Below are positions 16,836 through 23,400 of a DNA stretch of 51,499 nt, piece by piece (positions within the stretch are counted from its first letter, which is position 1; each line of letters opens with the position of its first letter). A program made the position numbers and the translations under genes. A model generated the notes under the pieces. That model searched no databases and was not told the origin of the DNA. It worked only from the letters and a program-made list of their open reading frames with translations. This DNA is from Bradyrhizobium sp. AUGA SZCCT0283 (GTDB taxonomy: Bacteria; Pseudomonadota; Alphaproteobacteria; Rhizobiales; Xanthobacteraceae): positions 1 through 51,499 of the forward strand of contig NZ_JAFCLU010000042.1 in NCBI RefSeq assembly GCF_018130385.1, given 5' to 3'.

Positions 16836-16861
16836 AACGGCCGGAGGCTTCGCGAGGTTCC
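16836..16861 (-). promoter_or_regulatory. EcfG promoter of the MKIRSHS gene (GGAAC-N17-CGTT)
   Basis: Minus strand GGAAC (16861-16857), 17 bases, CGTT (16839-16836). The -10 element is 8 bases from the start codon, so transcription would begin about at the ATG. Confidence 0.6.
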
Positions 16862-17225
16862 CGCGCAACCTTCCTTAACTCGCTGCGCCCCCGTGATTTC
16901 CTGTTGCAGAACCGCTCACTGCCGCTTCAAGCAGGCTCCATTGTCTCAGGGCTTGCACGGGCCATCTCTGGTATCTCGTGCCCCTTTTAACTGCGAACGC
17001 TGGAGCGGTAAACATTCTGACGGTTACTCCGACGATGAGTACTGCCCGCATTTCCAGCCTCCTCTTTGTACAGACCCGACGGGAGACTCGCCCGTGCGGA
17101 CTATCCGACACAGCAGAACGACGAGATCACCACGCTCGTTCATTCCCTTCTTGTGTAGCAAAAATGGTACAGACTTTCTCTCTCGCACCAAGCACCATCA
17201 AGCTGCACGAACCGGGGATGAGATC

Positions 17226-17423
17226 ATGTTTATTGTCCAAGGTAAGCCTAGAGAGCCTGCGGGAATAATCAAAGTCGTCAAGGACACGCGGCGGGAAGCC
17301 TTGGCAACCGCGAACGACTTTTTTGCACAGGGGATGCCCTTCGTCACTGTTATCGCCGACGGCCGGGTATACGCGGCTGAAGAGTTTGCACTGACGCTGC
17401 AACATGGTGAGGGGTTGCAATGA
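17226..17423 (+). CDS. Small conserved hypothetical protein (MFIVQGK type)
   Basis: 65 residues from the ATG at 17226. GKPREPAGIIKVVKDTRREA, then LATANDFFAQGMPFVTVIAD and GRVYAAEEFALT. The repeated strand-helix-strand pattern suggests a small alpha/beta domain. I recall similar proteins in Bradyrhizobium, with no known role. The zinc-ribbon gene at 17437 follows within 15 bases, so they are probably co-transcribed. Confidence 0.7.
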   Translation: MFIVQGKPREPAGIIKVVKDTRREALATANDFFAQGMPFVTVIADGRVYAAEEFALTLQHGEGLQ

Positions 17424-17436
17424 TGGCGACGCGATC

Positions 17437-17661
17437 ATGAGTGACAGCCTCATGAGCGAACAACACCGCACATGCCGATGTGGCGCAGTGTACCGACGAA
17501 CGGTATCGATGGCACCGTCGCGCGAAGTGAACAGCTTCGAATGCGCGGCTTGCGGCACAACATTGGAGCATTGGAATAGCGCGTGGGTGCCCACCTATCG
17601 TCTGATCATCGGTCCGGCGACACGCTCCTCTGGAACTATCGAGCCTAAGCGGCCGCTTTAA
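17437..17661 (+). CDS. Small zinc-ribbon protein
   Basis: 74 residues from the ATG at 17437; a second ATG at 17452 (MSEQHRTCRCGAVYRRT) may be the real start. CRCGAVYRRT and ECAACGTTLEHWNSAWVP give a CxC...CxxC ribbon, and the end YRLIIGPATRSSG is conserved in relatives I recall from rhizobia. The role is unknown; it is probably metal-binding. Confidence 0.75.
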   Translation: MSDSLMSEQHRTCRCGAVYRRTVSMAPSREVNSFECAACGTTLEHWNSAWVPTYRLIIGPATRSSGTIEPKRPL

Positions 17662-17771
17662 GACGGAGGCCTTTCCTGTCAAGCAGGACTACCTCGGCCG
17701 AGTCCGCATGGGCGAAGCTTTATTTGCGCGTAATCAGGGTTTTGGGTGGCAGATCGGACCTTTCGGCAACT

Positions 17772-17951
17772 ATGAAGCAGTCTGAATCTACCGGCAAAAC
17801 GCGGAGAACTGCGCCTACCTCGCAGAAGGTGCCCGCAACGAGCCGACACGCCAACGGTACAAGCGAATGGAAGCGGCTTGAAGATCATTAGCCGACGAAC
17901 AGGACTGGCTTGATGGAGAGCCATCGCCCGCGCGCAAGGGCGAAAGGATAA
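17772..17951 (+). pseudogene. Frameshifted MKQSEIYRQNAENC-family gene (repeat copy B)
   Basis: Nearly the same DNA as 8820-8999, but GAAATTTACC has become GAATCTACC, shifting the frame after the sixth codon, and GCTTGGAAAG has become GCTTGAAGAT with stops. The DNA downstream up to 18684 also matches copy A. Confidence 0.85.
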
Positions 17952-17998
17952 CCCCGCCCAAGATGCCTTTCTGGTCGTCGACGACGCTATCTGAGCTA

Positions 17999-18024
17999 GG
18001 AACAACTCTATCCATCGGATCGTT
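17999..18024 (+). promoter_or_regulatory. EcfG-like promoter (full GGAAC-N17-CGTT), repeat copy B
   Basis: GGAAC at 17999-18003, 17 bases, CGTT at 18021-18024. It is equivalent to 9058-9083. Confidence 0.65.
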
Positions 18025-18057
18025 TCGTTCGCGGGCCGCGCATCACTGTGCGCCTCG

Positions 18058-18108
18058 GCACGGCCCCGGTCTCGACCCCTTGGCCCCCGAGAAGGCACGG
18101 GGCCGTGC
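18058..18108 (+). repeat. Leader hairpin, repeat copy B
   Basis: GCACGGCCCC (18058-18067) pairs with GGGGCCGTGC (18099-18108); an inner TCTCG/CGAGA stem extends it. It lies between the stress promoter and the gene at 18164, as in copy A. Confidence 0.65.
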
Positions 18109-18163
18109 TCAATCCCGGTCGGGCCATCCTACGCCGAGGACAATGACACACAAAGGCGTCGCG

Positions 18164-18361
18164 ATGCGTTATCGCGGGATTGAATACTCCGTTGTGCAGG
18201 GCATTGAGCGCCGCCTTTGGAAGTGGGCCGCGACTGTCGCCGGGACCAAGATATCCGGCCAGGGCAGCACGCGGGACGAGGCGATAGAAAGGGCGAAAAA
18301 AGCCATCGCGCGCGCTACCCAAAAGCAACGCTTCAAGCAGGTCATTGATGGAGAAGATTGA
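18164..18361 (+). CDS. Small YRGIEY-family protein
   Basis: 65 residues from the ATG at 18164. MRYRGIEYSVVQGIERRLWK, then TKISGQGSTRDEAIERAKKA. Relatives in the window are the first part of 9222-9809 and, more distantly, 21060-21290 (YRAIEYQLVQ, CCWKW). It looks like a small beta-sheet plus helix domain. Function is unknown. It is stress-promoter driven, with a hairpin leader, and its stop overlaps the next start as TGATG. Confidence 0.75.
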   Translation: MRYRGIEYSVVQGIERRLWKWAATVAGTKISGQGSTRDEAIERAKKAIARATQKQRFKQVIDGED

Positions 18362-18684
18362 TGACATTTAGCAGTGCTACTGCCGCAAGAGCTGTTCTTG
18401 TGCTCGCACTAATCTCGGTTGGCAGTGCCGCCGTCGCTCAAGGTGCTCCTCTTGCAAAAAAGCCAAAGCCGATTGTTCAAGCGAAGCTGAGCACGCCAAT
18501 GGGCTGCAAACTGGTAGGAACGGTCAAGGGTACCAAGATTTGGGCGGGTGACTGTGTAGGCGCGTCAGAACTTAGGGGTTCTACGCCTGCGGAAGAAGTC
18601 TCATCGCCACCGTCCGTCGCCGCTCCGGTCGAAATGGGAATAACAGAAGTCGACCGCCAGACGCGAAGCGATGCGCTCGGATAA
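18361..18684 (+). CDS. Small secreted protein (GCKLVGTVKGTK family)
   Basis: 107 residues from the ATG at 18361, overlapping the preceding stop, so it is translationally coupled. A signal peptide (AARAVLVLALISVGSAAVAQ) is followed by a lysine-rich linker and the conserved core PMGCKLVGTVKGTKIWAGDC, whose two cysteines could form a disulfide. Diverged copies are the second half of 9222-9809 and the relic at 13064-13348. It probably acts in the periplasm or envelope; the role is unknown. Confidence 0.72.
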   Translation: MTFSSATAARAVLVLALISVGSAAVAQGAPLAKKPKPIVQAKLSTPMGCKLVGTVKGTKIWAGDCVGASELRGSTPAEEVSSPPSVAAPVEMGITEVDRQTRSDALG

Positions 18685-19059
18685 GGTTGTCTCCCGGGAA
18701 TTACAAGTGCTCAACGCCGAAGTGCAGTTGACTGCAAATTTCCGCGCATCGGGCTTCTGTTGATTGCGCCATTAGCTGTCTCCCACCATCTTCCCGATTT
18801 GCAGTTGACTGCAAAAGCAGCGTTAGCCAATAGCCGAACTTGACAATGGATACCGTCGAGCTGGGCGCGGCGGACCAGCAAAATGGTTGCCTGCGGACCA
18901 TCCAGTTCTGCAATTCCCCGTGCCGTTTAATCTAGGTCAGTGGGGTTCTATGGGGTGTAACGAATATACGCGCTGATGAAATTTCTTCCCCTGATCAGAT
19001 TGAGTTCTCTTTGCCGTATTTCCACGGGAAAAAGTGGCAACGGCGGTCAAACGCGGTCG
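18685..19059. repeat. Intergenic region with two copies of a dyad-symmetric 16-mer
   Basis: TGCAGTTGACTGCAAA occurs at 18723-18738 and 18800-18815, 77 bases apart. Its core TGCAGT-TG-ACTGCA is a perfect inverted repeat, typical of a dimeric regulator's operator. No gene start is close by (18361-18684 ends before it, and 19060-19245 is transcribed towards it). No other gene was seen here. Confidence 0.6.
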
Positions 19060-19245
19060 TCAACTTGGTTCCTTGCTGGCGTTTTCTGCAATCGCGCGGT
19101 CTACTTCTGACGCCAAGGTCGCGAGGTGCTTGGCTAGCCGAGCGAACAATTCCTGCTTGTTCGGATCGGTCGCCAGCCTGCTAATCAGAGCGCAGTCCTC
19201 GGCGTCCAGTCGCAGCCTCTCAAGCTGCGCTTCCATATCTTTCAT
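19060..19245 (-). CDS. Small helical protein, family X (MKDMEAQLERLRLDAEDCAL)
   Basis: 61 residues. LISRLATDPNKQELFARLAK and HLATLASEVDRAIAE form amphipathic helices. The paralogue at 31017-31193 shares LRxxAExxALIxxLATDxxKxELFxRL and the SEV/DEV turn. In both places it is directly downstream of a MPFRSRIKH-type gene, a repeated two-gene cassette. Function is unknown; coiled-coil oligomerisation is possible. Confidence 0.7.
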   Translation of the reverse strand: MKDMEAQLERLRLDAEDCALISRLATDPNKQELFARLAKHLATLASEVDRAIAENASKEPS

Positions 19246-19296
19246 GGCCCCAACCCCACAAATACATAGGTGAATCGGCCCGTTCCTGAGGCCGCC

Positions 19297-19500
19297 TTAC
19301 TGCTTCGGCGATTGCGGACGAGAGGATGATAGCCACTCGTTCATGTGGGATGCGATATCCGTCTGGCGCGCCTTGCGCAGTAGCTCCTCGCGCTGCGCCC
19401 CGCGGGGCATTTTCTTGGCCCGTTCTCTAAGGCGTTCCGCCTCGGCGGCCAATCTTTCTGCAAGGGTCGCAGTATGCTTGATGCGGCTTCTAAATGGCAT
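19297..19500 (-). CDS. Small helical protein, family Y (MPFRSRIKHTATLAERLAAE)
   Basis: 67 residues from the ATG at 19500. A basic N-terminus is followed by a long helix (AERLRERAKKMPRGAQREEL) and the C-terminal motif ASHMNEWLSSSR. Three other members are at 13851, 31207 and 31550. It is transcribed with the family X gene at 19060. The function is unknown. Confidence 0.7.
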   Translation of the reverse strand: MPFRSRIKHTATLAERLAAEAERLRERAKKMPRGAQREELLRKARQTDIASHMNEWLSSSRPQSPKQ

Positions 19501-19619
19501 GGCATAGCCCTCTATCGAGTGCCAACGGCATTCCATTTCGACGATCCCGCCGAGGCGCTCTTTGAGCTAGAGCAAATAACGTTGCGAAAAGTTGGGAACC
19601 CCGCAGGCCACCAGGCCGA

Positions 19620-19679
19620 GCACGGCCCCGCCGGGGGCTGGGGGCTGGGGGCTGGGGGCTGGTAAGGCGGGTGCCGTGC
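19620..19679 (+). repeat. G-quadruplex-forming repeat in the loop of an inverted repeat
   Basis: GGGGGCT is repeated four times (19633-19660), giving four G5 tracts separated by CT, a textbook intramolecular quadruplex. It is flanked by GCACGGCCCCGCC (19620-19632) and GGCGGGTGCCGTGC (19666-19679), which pair. The left arm is the reverse complement of part of the hairpins at 9117-9167 and 18058-18108. Confidence 0.75.
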
Positions 19680-19820
19680 CGGGCGCAACTGATGCGCGTA
19701 CTGAGTCGGCCCGCGCCAAGCAGATTATTTTTCGATGTTCGAAAGATGACCGGGACAGAGTCCCAACGCACGAGGCCGGATTAGGCTTGTCCGGGCCTCT
19801 GGCAAAACCCTCAAGGGAAC

Positions 19821-19904
19821 TCAATGCAATTTGCGCAAAATCGACGTCATGAAGTCTCGAAGCGAGGCGATGTATTTCTCAATGACCTGCTGGCGCTCTT
19901 CCAT
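19821..19904 (-). CDS. Very small hypothetical protein
   Basis: 27 residues (MEERQQVIEKYIASLRDFMT, then SILRKLH), starting at 19904. I recall similar minute helical proteins in Bradyrhizobium. A GAGGCCCGGA...TCCGGCCTC hairpin follows the stop on the minus strand (about 19773-19801). Confidence 0.45.
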   Translation of the reverse strand: MEERQQVIEKYIASLRDFMTSILRKLH

Positions 19905-20170
19905 GCGCGACCTTGCCTTGTTCGATGGGGGCACACTTCTGCCGGAGCCGCCATGCTCCTGTCGTCGGGACTCTTTTCGTCGGGGAATTTTTCTCGTCCC
20001 CATCGAACCCATCCTAAAAGTCTAGGCTGACATTCAAAAACTGGGGCGAGCTCGCTGAGATCGGCATCGAGCTGTGTCAAACAGGGTGCCCGCTTCCCAC
20101 CCAGCGGGCGAGGCCAGGATGAGGGTGTCCGGGCCTCTGCCAAAGACCTTAACGGCACCCCTTCACCAAA

Positions 20171-20512
20171 TTAGCGGCTTCTGCAAGTCTGGCGATATCT
20201 ACGGCAATTCCCTTCGCCTTGTTCGCCCAACTGATCCTTGTTGAGACAAGCCGCGCGCAATTCGCCGCACACATCGCGTCGGACAGGTCTTTGGCAGGCT
20301 TCCCGGTATTTGCGGCAGTTTCCTTCGCCCTGTTCTCCCAGCCTGTCCTTGTTTTCACAGGCACGTCGCAATTCATCGCATTGGCCGCCGCCTCGACCAC
20401 GGCCGTCGTCTACTCGGACCCCGCCCGGACCAACCTGAATAGATTGGGAAAAGACCGATGTTGGAACAACAAAAAGAGCCGCCGTCGCGACCACGAAAGC
20501 AAGCCTGCGCAT
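20171..20512 (-). CDS. Secreted cysteine-rich protein with an internal repeat
   Basis: 113 residues from the ATG at 20512, preceded by GGGAGG. A signal peptide (MRRLAFVVATAALFVVPTSV) ends near FSQS. The mature part has a glycine-rich stretch, then two copies of a unit of about 35 residues: CDELRRACENKD, LGEQGEGNCRKYREAC and CGELRAACLNKD, LGEQGEGNCRRYRQTC. Four cysteines per unit suggest two small disulfide-bonded helical hairpins. Periplasmic or secreted; function unknown. Confidence 0.75.
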   Translation of the reverse strand: MRRLAFVVATAALFVVPTSVFSQSIQVGPGGVRVDDGRGRGGGQCDELRRACENKDRLGEQGEGNCRKYREACQRPVRRDVCGELRAACLNKDQLGEQGEGNCRRYRQTCRSR

Positions 20513-20666
20513 CACCGACCTCCCAGTCAAATGCCGGATAGATGCCCCGGCTTTGAAGAAATATTCCCCTGACGTTTTGTTCCTAACTGAGAGGTCGGGA
20601 AAAACAGGAAACTTTTCTCCGGAGGTCGAATTGATTTAGGCGTATGTGGCTTTTTGGAGAGGCTAA

Positions 20667-20876
20667 GTGGACGACGAATTTCCACCGAGGATCGCAGCCG
20701 ATAGAGCATGGACCGTATATTTGGCGACGCACAGTGACGTCGACCCAGCTGATGCGCGGCGATGTGCGCTGGAACGGTATCTAGAGGGAAAATGGGCGGC
20801 GGGAGAGAACGATCAGGAAGAGCTTACATGCAAAGGTCTCTCTTATCTAACTCACCTGCCGTCTGATAGTTGGTGA
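20667..20876 (+). CDS. Small conserved protein, paralogue of 15513-15728
   Basis: 69 residues from a GTG at 20667 preceded by TTGGAGAGG. DRAWTVYLATHSDVDPADAR, RRCALERYLEGKWAAGE and ELTCKGLSYLTHL carry the same conserved positions as the 15513 protein. The next frame, a membrane peptide at 20898, starts 21 bases later, suggesting an operon. The role is unknown. Confidence 0.7.
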   Translation: MDDEFPPRIAADRAWTVYLATHSDVDPADARRCALERYLEGKWAAGENDQEELTCKGLSYLTHLPSDSW

Positions 20877-20897
20877 GGCAGGATGGAGGACCTCGCA

Positions 20898-21026
20898 ATG
20901 GCTCTAGCCCGTCTTGCCGCTCGAAGTGCGCGACCGGATTGGACAATTGCAGCAATTGCATGCCTCATAGCAGCTGGCATTGCAATGATCCTTCAATATA
21001 CGATTGGAACATCGCTTGGGTCGTGA
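20898..21026 (+). CDS. Predicted 42-residue membrane peptide
   Basis: Starts at 20898 after a good GGAGGACCTCGCA ribosome site. A basic N-terminus (MALARLAARSARPDW) precedes the hydrophobic helix TIAAIACLIAAGIAMILQYT. It is too short for most gene callers. It lies between two same-strand small genes (20667 and 21060), probably in one transcript. Confidence 0.55.
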   Translation: MALARLAARSARPDWTIAAIACLIAAGIAMILQYTIGTSLGS

Positions 21027-21059
21027 ACCTTCTCAACTTCTCGAAGGGAGAGTTGGTCC

Positions 21060-21290
21060 ATGGAATACAGAGCTATCGAATATCAGCTTGTACAGACGGC
21101 AAATCCCTGTTGCTGGAAGTGGACGATATTCCTTGACGCCACCCGAACGCGGACCGGCATCTCACTTACCCGCGCCGACGCAGTTCTGGATGCCGAACGC
21201 GCCATTGATGCCGTCCTAGAGAACGGAGACCGAGCGCTATCCCGTTCCACAAGTAGCAGTATCAAACTTGCCAATCCGAATGGCGTTTAG
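21060..21290 (+). CDS. YRGIEY-family small protein, divergent member
   Basis: 76 residues. MEYRAIEYQLVQTANPCCWK, then WTIFLDATRTRTGISLTRAD and AERAIDAVLENG keep the family pattern (YRxIEYxxVQ, WKW, then helix) seen at 18164-18361 and in 9222-9809, although overall similarity is low. The function is unknown. Its stop overlaps the convergent gene at 21287 by four bases. Confidence 0.7.
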   Translation: MEYRAIEYQLVQTANPCCWKWTIFLDATRTRTGISLTRADAVLDAERAIDAVLENGDRALSRSTSSSIKLANPNGV

Positions 21291-21751
21291 TTTCCGAAGA
21301 AGGAGATGCGGGGTTCGTCATTTCCAAAAGCTAAAATGCCGGGTTCCGTAGGCTGCTGCCGTTCCATCCGCTGGCGAGCCTTAGCGGCTGCTATTCTCTT
21401 GGCCTTTCGTGCGGCATCCCTCTTGCGCCGTTCTGCTCTCTCATCTCGAATCGAACTTCCTTGCGCCCCGTTCTCAGAAGACTTCTGAGCAACCTGCGTT
21501 TGCGGTTCTTGACCTGTTTGGGCTTGGGGCTGGGCCACAGGTGCTGGCGCAGCCGCTGTGATTTGTTGTGCCGGTTCTGCTGAAGCTGGCAAAATCACTC
21601 TCATCGCGGGGCTCGGTTCGGAAGTGCGGTTTTGTGCAGGCGGATCATGCAACGCGGACTTTGCCAGCATCAAACCAGCACTGAAACCGACGGCGAGGAT
21701 AAGGAAGCTGGTTCCTATTCCGGCAAAGAAGATGCGCGCGTTCGAAGCCAT
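21287..21751 (-). CDS. Membrane-anchored Ala/Pro/Gln-rich hypothetical protein
   Basis: 154 residues. One N-terminal membrane helix (ARIFFAGIGTSFLILAVGFS) is followed by a low-complexity periplasmic linker rich in A, P and Q, a basic helix (RAERRKRDAARKAKRIAAAK) and a tail with PRISFFGN. No enzymatic domain. It may be an envelope structural or scaffold protein, but no function can be assigned. Confidence 0.7.
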   Translation of the reverse strand: MASNARIFFAGIGTSFLILAVGFSAGLMLAKSALHDPPAQNRTSEPSPAMRVILPASAEPAQQITAAAPAPVAQPQAQTGQEPQTQVAQKSSENGAQGSSIRDERAERRKRDAARKAKRIAAAKARQRMERQQPTEPGILAFGNDEPRISFFGN

Positions 21752-21882
21752 GACCAGTCTCCAGTGTTCGCAACCGAACGCTGGAATTAGGATTTAGGTT
21801 TCGCCATCGGGAAAATTTAGCAATGCCGGGCTGCGGCCGCCCCCGGGGCCGAAGAGTATGTTCACTTTTGCACCTTTATGCG

Positions 21883-21907
21883 GGAACAATGCCGCTGATA
21901 TGTCGTT
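21883..21907 (+). promoter_or_regulatory. EcfG promoter of the receiver gene (GGAAC-N16-CGTT)
   Basis: GGAAC at 21883-21887, 16 bases, CGTT at 21904-21907. It overlaps an ATG at 21900, which argues that the real start is the GTG at 21927. Confidence 0.6.
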
Positions 21908-21926
21908 CTCGCACGGAACTTCACGG

Positions 21927-22321
21927 GTGCCGATCATTCTCGTCATCGAAGACGATGAGCAAATTCAAAGTCTGGTTGAGGACGCCTTGGTTGAGGGTGG
22001 CTTAGAACCTGCTATTGCGGCTTCCGGCGAGGAGGCTGTGACGCTGCTCAAAAGTAAGTCTTTCATCAAAGAACGTCCCCCGGTGTATCGAGCACTCGTC
22101 ACAGACATAAACCTCAAAGGCGGGATGAACGGCTGGGAGGTCGCCAAGCAAGCCCGAGAGATCGACCCGGAGTTTCCGGTCGTCTACATGACGGGGGCAG
22201 CTGCAGAGCAGTGGGGATCGCACGGCGTGCCCACAGCATCTTACTCGTGAAGCCCTTTGCTCCTGCTCAACTTGTCACGGCCGTATCCCAGCTTTTGAAC
22301 GTCGGTAATCCGAGCAGTTGA
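21927..22321 (+). pseudogene. Single-domain response regulator (receiver), frameshifted near its end
   Basis: From the GTG at 21927: VPIILVIEDDEQIQSLVEDA with the acidic pair, then the phosphoacceptor aspartate in YRALVTDINLKGGMNGWEVA and the conserved threonine in PVVYMTGAA. At about 22230 (GTGCCCACAGC) one base is missing; the next frame supplies SILLVKPFAPAQLVTAVSQL with the conserved lysine and stops at 22321. In the original frame the protein ends at 22250 without the lysine. It is a stand-alone CheY-like protein driven by a stress promoter; either broken or misread by one base. Confidence 0.8.
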
Positions 22322-22330
22322 GGGGCTGAT

Positions 22331-22489
22331 ATGAAGGGAGCGGCAATATTTTTGGTCGAGGACGATGCCCTTTTCGGCGACGCTATACACAGCCCGATCC
22401 GCAATACCGAGATCGCTGACTTAAACTTGACGCAGCTCATGTTGACTTTGTGTGATGCCTCCGGCGCACTCTCCCGAGAACGCCGATGA
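22331..22489 (+). CDS. Short chimeric peptide with a receiver-like N-terminus
   Basis: 52 residues. MKGAAIFLVEDDALFGDAIH looks like the first strand and acidic pair of another receiver domain, but the remainder (LNLTQLMLTLCDASGALSRE) is not receiver-like. Probably a truncated response regulator that recombined into other sequence. It starts 9 bases after the receiver pseudogene and overlaps the next start as ATGA. Confidence 0.4.
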   Translation: MKGAAIFLVEDDALFGDAIHSPIRNTEIADLNLTQLMLTLCDASGALSRERR

Positions 22490-22758
22490 AAGCGCCGCCA
22501 CTCGATCCACATATTGCTGACTTAGCTCCAGCCGGACCAGCCCTCACTGAGTATGACGAGGAGCACGTGATCACGTACATGCGAGTGCTTGATGCTGATC
22601 AGGAAGGCGCGGACTGGCGTGATGTCTCTCGTGTCGTGCTGCGCATCGACCCAGACACCGAGGCCGACCGCGCGCGACTAGCGTTCGAAAGCCACCTATC
22701 ACGCGCTAAATGGATGACAGAGCAAGGTTATCGCCATCTGTTGCGAAGCGACGTCTAG
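22486..22758 (+). CDS. DUF2285-like (RovC DNA-binding domain-like) small protein
   Basis: 90 residues, ATG at 22486 overlapping the previous stop. LTEYDEEHVITYMRVLDADQ, then EGADWRDVSRVVLRIDPDTE and LAFESHLSRAKWMTEQGYRH. This pattern is that of the DUF2285 family, whose domain was later described as the RovC DNA-binding domain; assignment is from memory of the motif. DUF2285 proteins are common on rhizobial mobile elements. A role as a small transcription factor is inferred. Confidence 0.75.
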   Translation: MKAPPLDPHIADLAPAGPALTEYDEEHVITYMRVLDADQEGADWRDVSRVVLRIDPDTEADRARLAFESHLSRAKWMTEQGYRHLLRSDV

Positions 22759-22881
22759 GCAGCTGGCAACTCGGCTCGCCAGTCGCGGCTAATAATCAAT
22801 TTGGAAACCATATAAAATAGTCTCAAGATTTTAACGAAACAACTCGCCCGTTACCGCGTCGTTCTAGCCGGAGGGCAAAAC

Positions 22882-23115
22882 ATGATGACAGAACGCAAAT
22901 TCAGAGAGCGAGAAGTCCAGATCGCGCGCTATCGGCTTCTGGAGCGGGAGGTGACCGATCCGCTTGCCGCGTGTCTGATTCACGTCATTGTTGAAGAGCT
23001 AGAGGCTGACGTCGCGCTCGGCTCTGCCGGTGATGACCCACGCAGCCGCAAAGAGTGCGGCCCAAGCAAAATCGATACTGCCAAACACGACTACAGAACC
23101 AAAAACACGACCTGA
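22882..23115 (+). CDS. Small conserved helical protein (RYRLLEREVTDPLA type)
   Basis: 77 residues after a good CCGGAGGGCAAAAC ribosome site. The first 50 residues (REVQIARYRLLEREVTDPLA, then CLIHVIVEELEADVA) are typical of small rhizobial proteins I recall. The last 25 or so are polar and lie opposite the end of the membrane-protein gene 22999-23400 (117-base convergent overlap), so an ancestral stop near residue 43 may have been lost. Confidence 0.6.
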   Translation: MMTERKFREREVQIARYRLLEREVTDPLAACLIHVIVEELEADVALGSAGDDPRSRKECGPSKIDTAKHDYRTKNTT

Positions 23116-23400
23116 CGCAAAAAGCATGGACACCGGAATTGCGAATGCCAGCTTTTCCAGCACGGCGAACAGCATAGCCGGTCTAAAGCGTAAAGGGTCA
23201 TGAGAAATGATGAAGAACATGATCTGCGCGGTTAGGGCCGTTCCAATAAAGCCATAAAAGTACTCCGGCTGCGTGAAAGCCCCCGATGCTTTTGCAATGT
23301 ATGCCTCGACGAAGTACAGGGGCAACAGAACCGCAATTCCGCAAATCCCCGAAGCGGCGAACAGCCAGCGAGCCAGCTTAGCGGTCTTCACGTTTTTCAT
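22999..23400 (-). CDS. Four-helix membrane protein in the SRAP operon
   Basis: 133 residues from the ATG at 23400. Four hydrophobic segments: LFAASGICGIAVLLPLYFVE, FYGFIGTALTAQIMFFIIS, LEKLAFAIPVSMLFASG and IDFAWAALFAAAWVITG. The start lies 23 bases inside the end of the SRAP gene, so the two are translationally coupled. I do not recognise the family with certainty. Its link to the DNA-damage protein SRAP is unexplained. Confidence 0.8.
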   Translation of the reverse strand: MKNVKTAKLARWLFAASGICGIAVLLPLYFVEAYIAKASGAFTQPEYFYGFIGTALTAQIMFFIISHDPLRFRPAMLFAVLEKLAFAIPVSMLFASGRVFGSVVVFGSIDFAWAALFAAAWVITGRAERDVSL

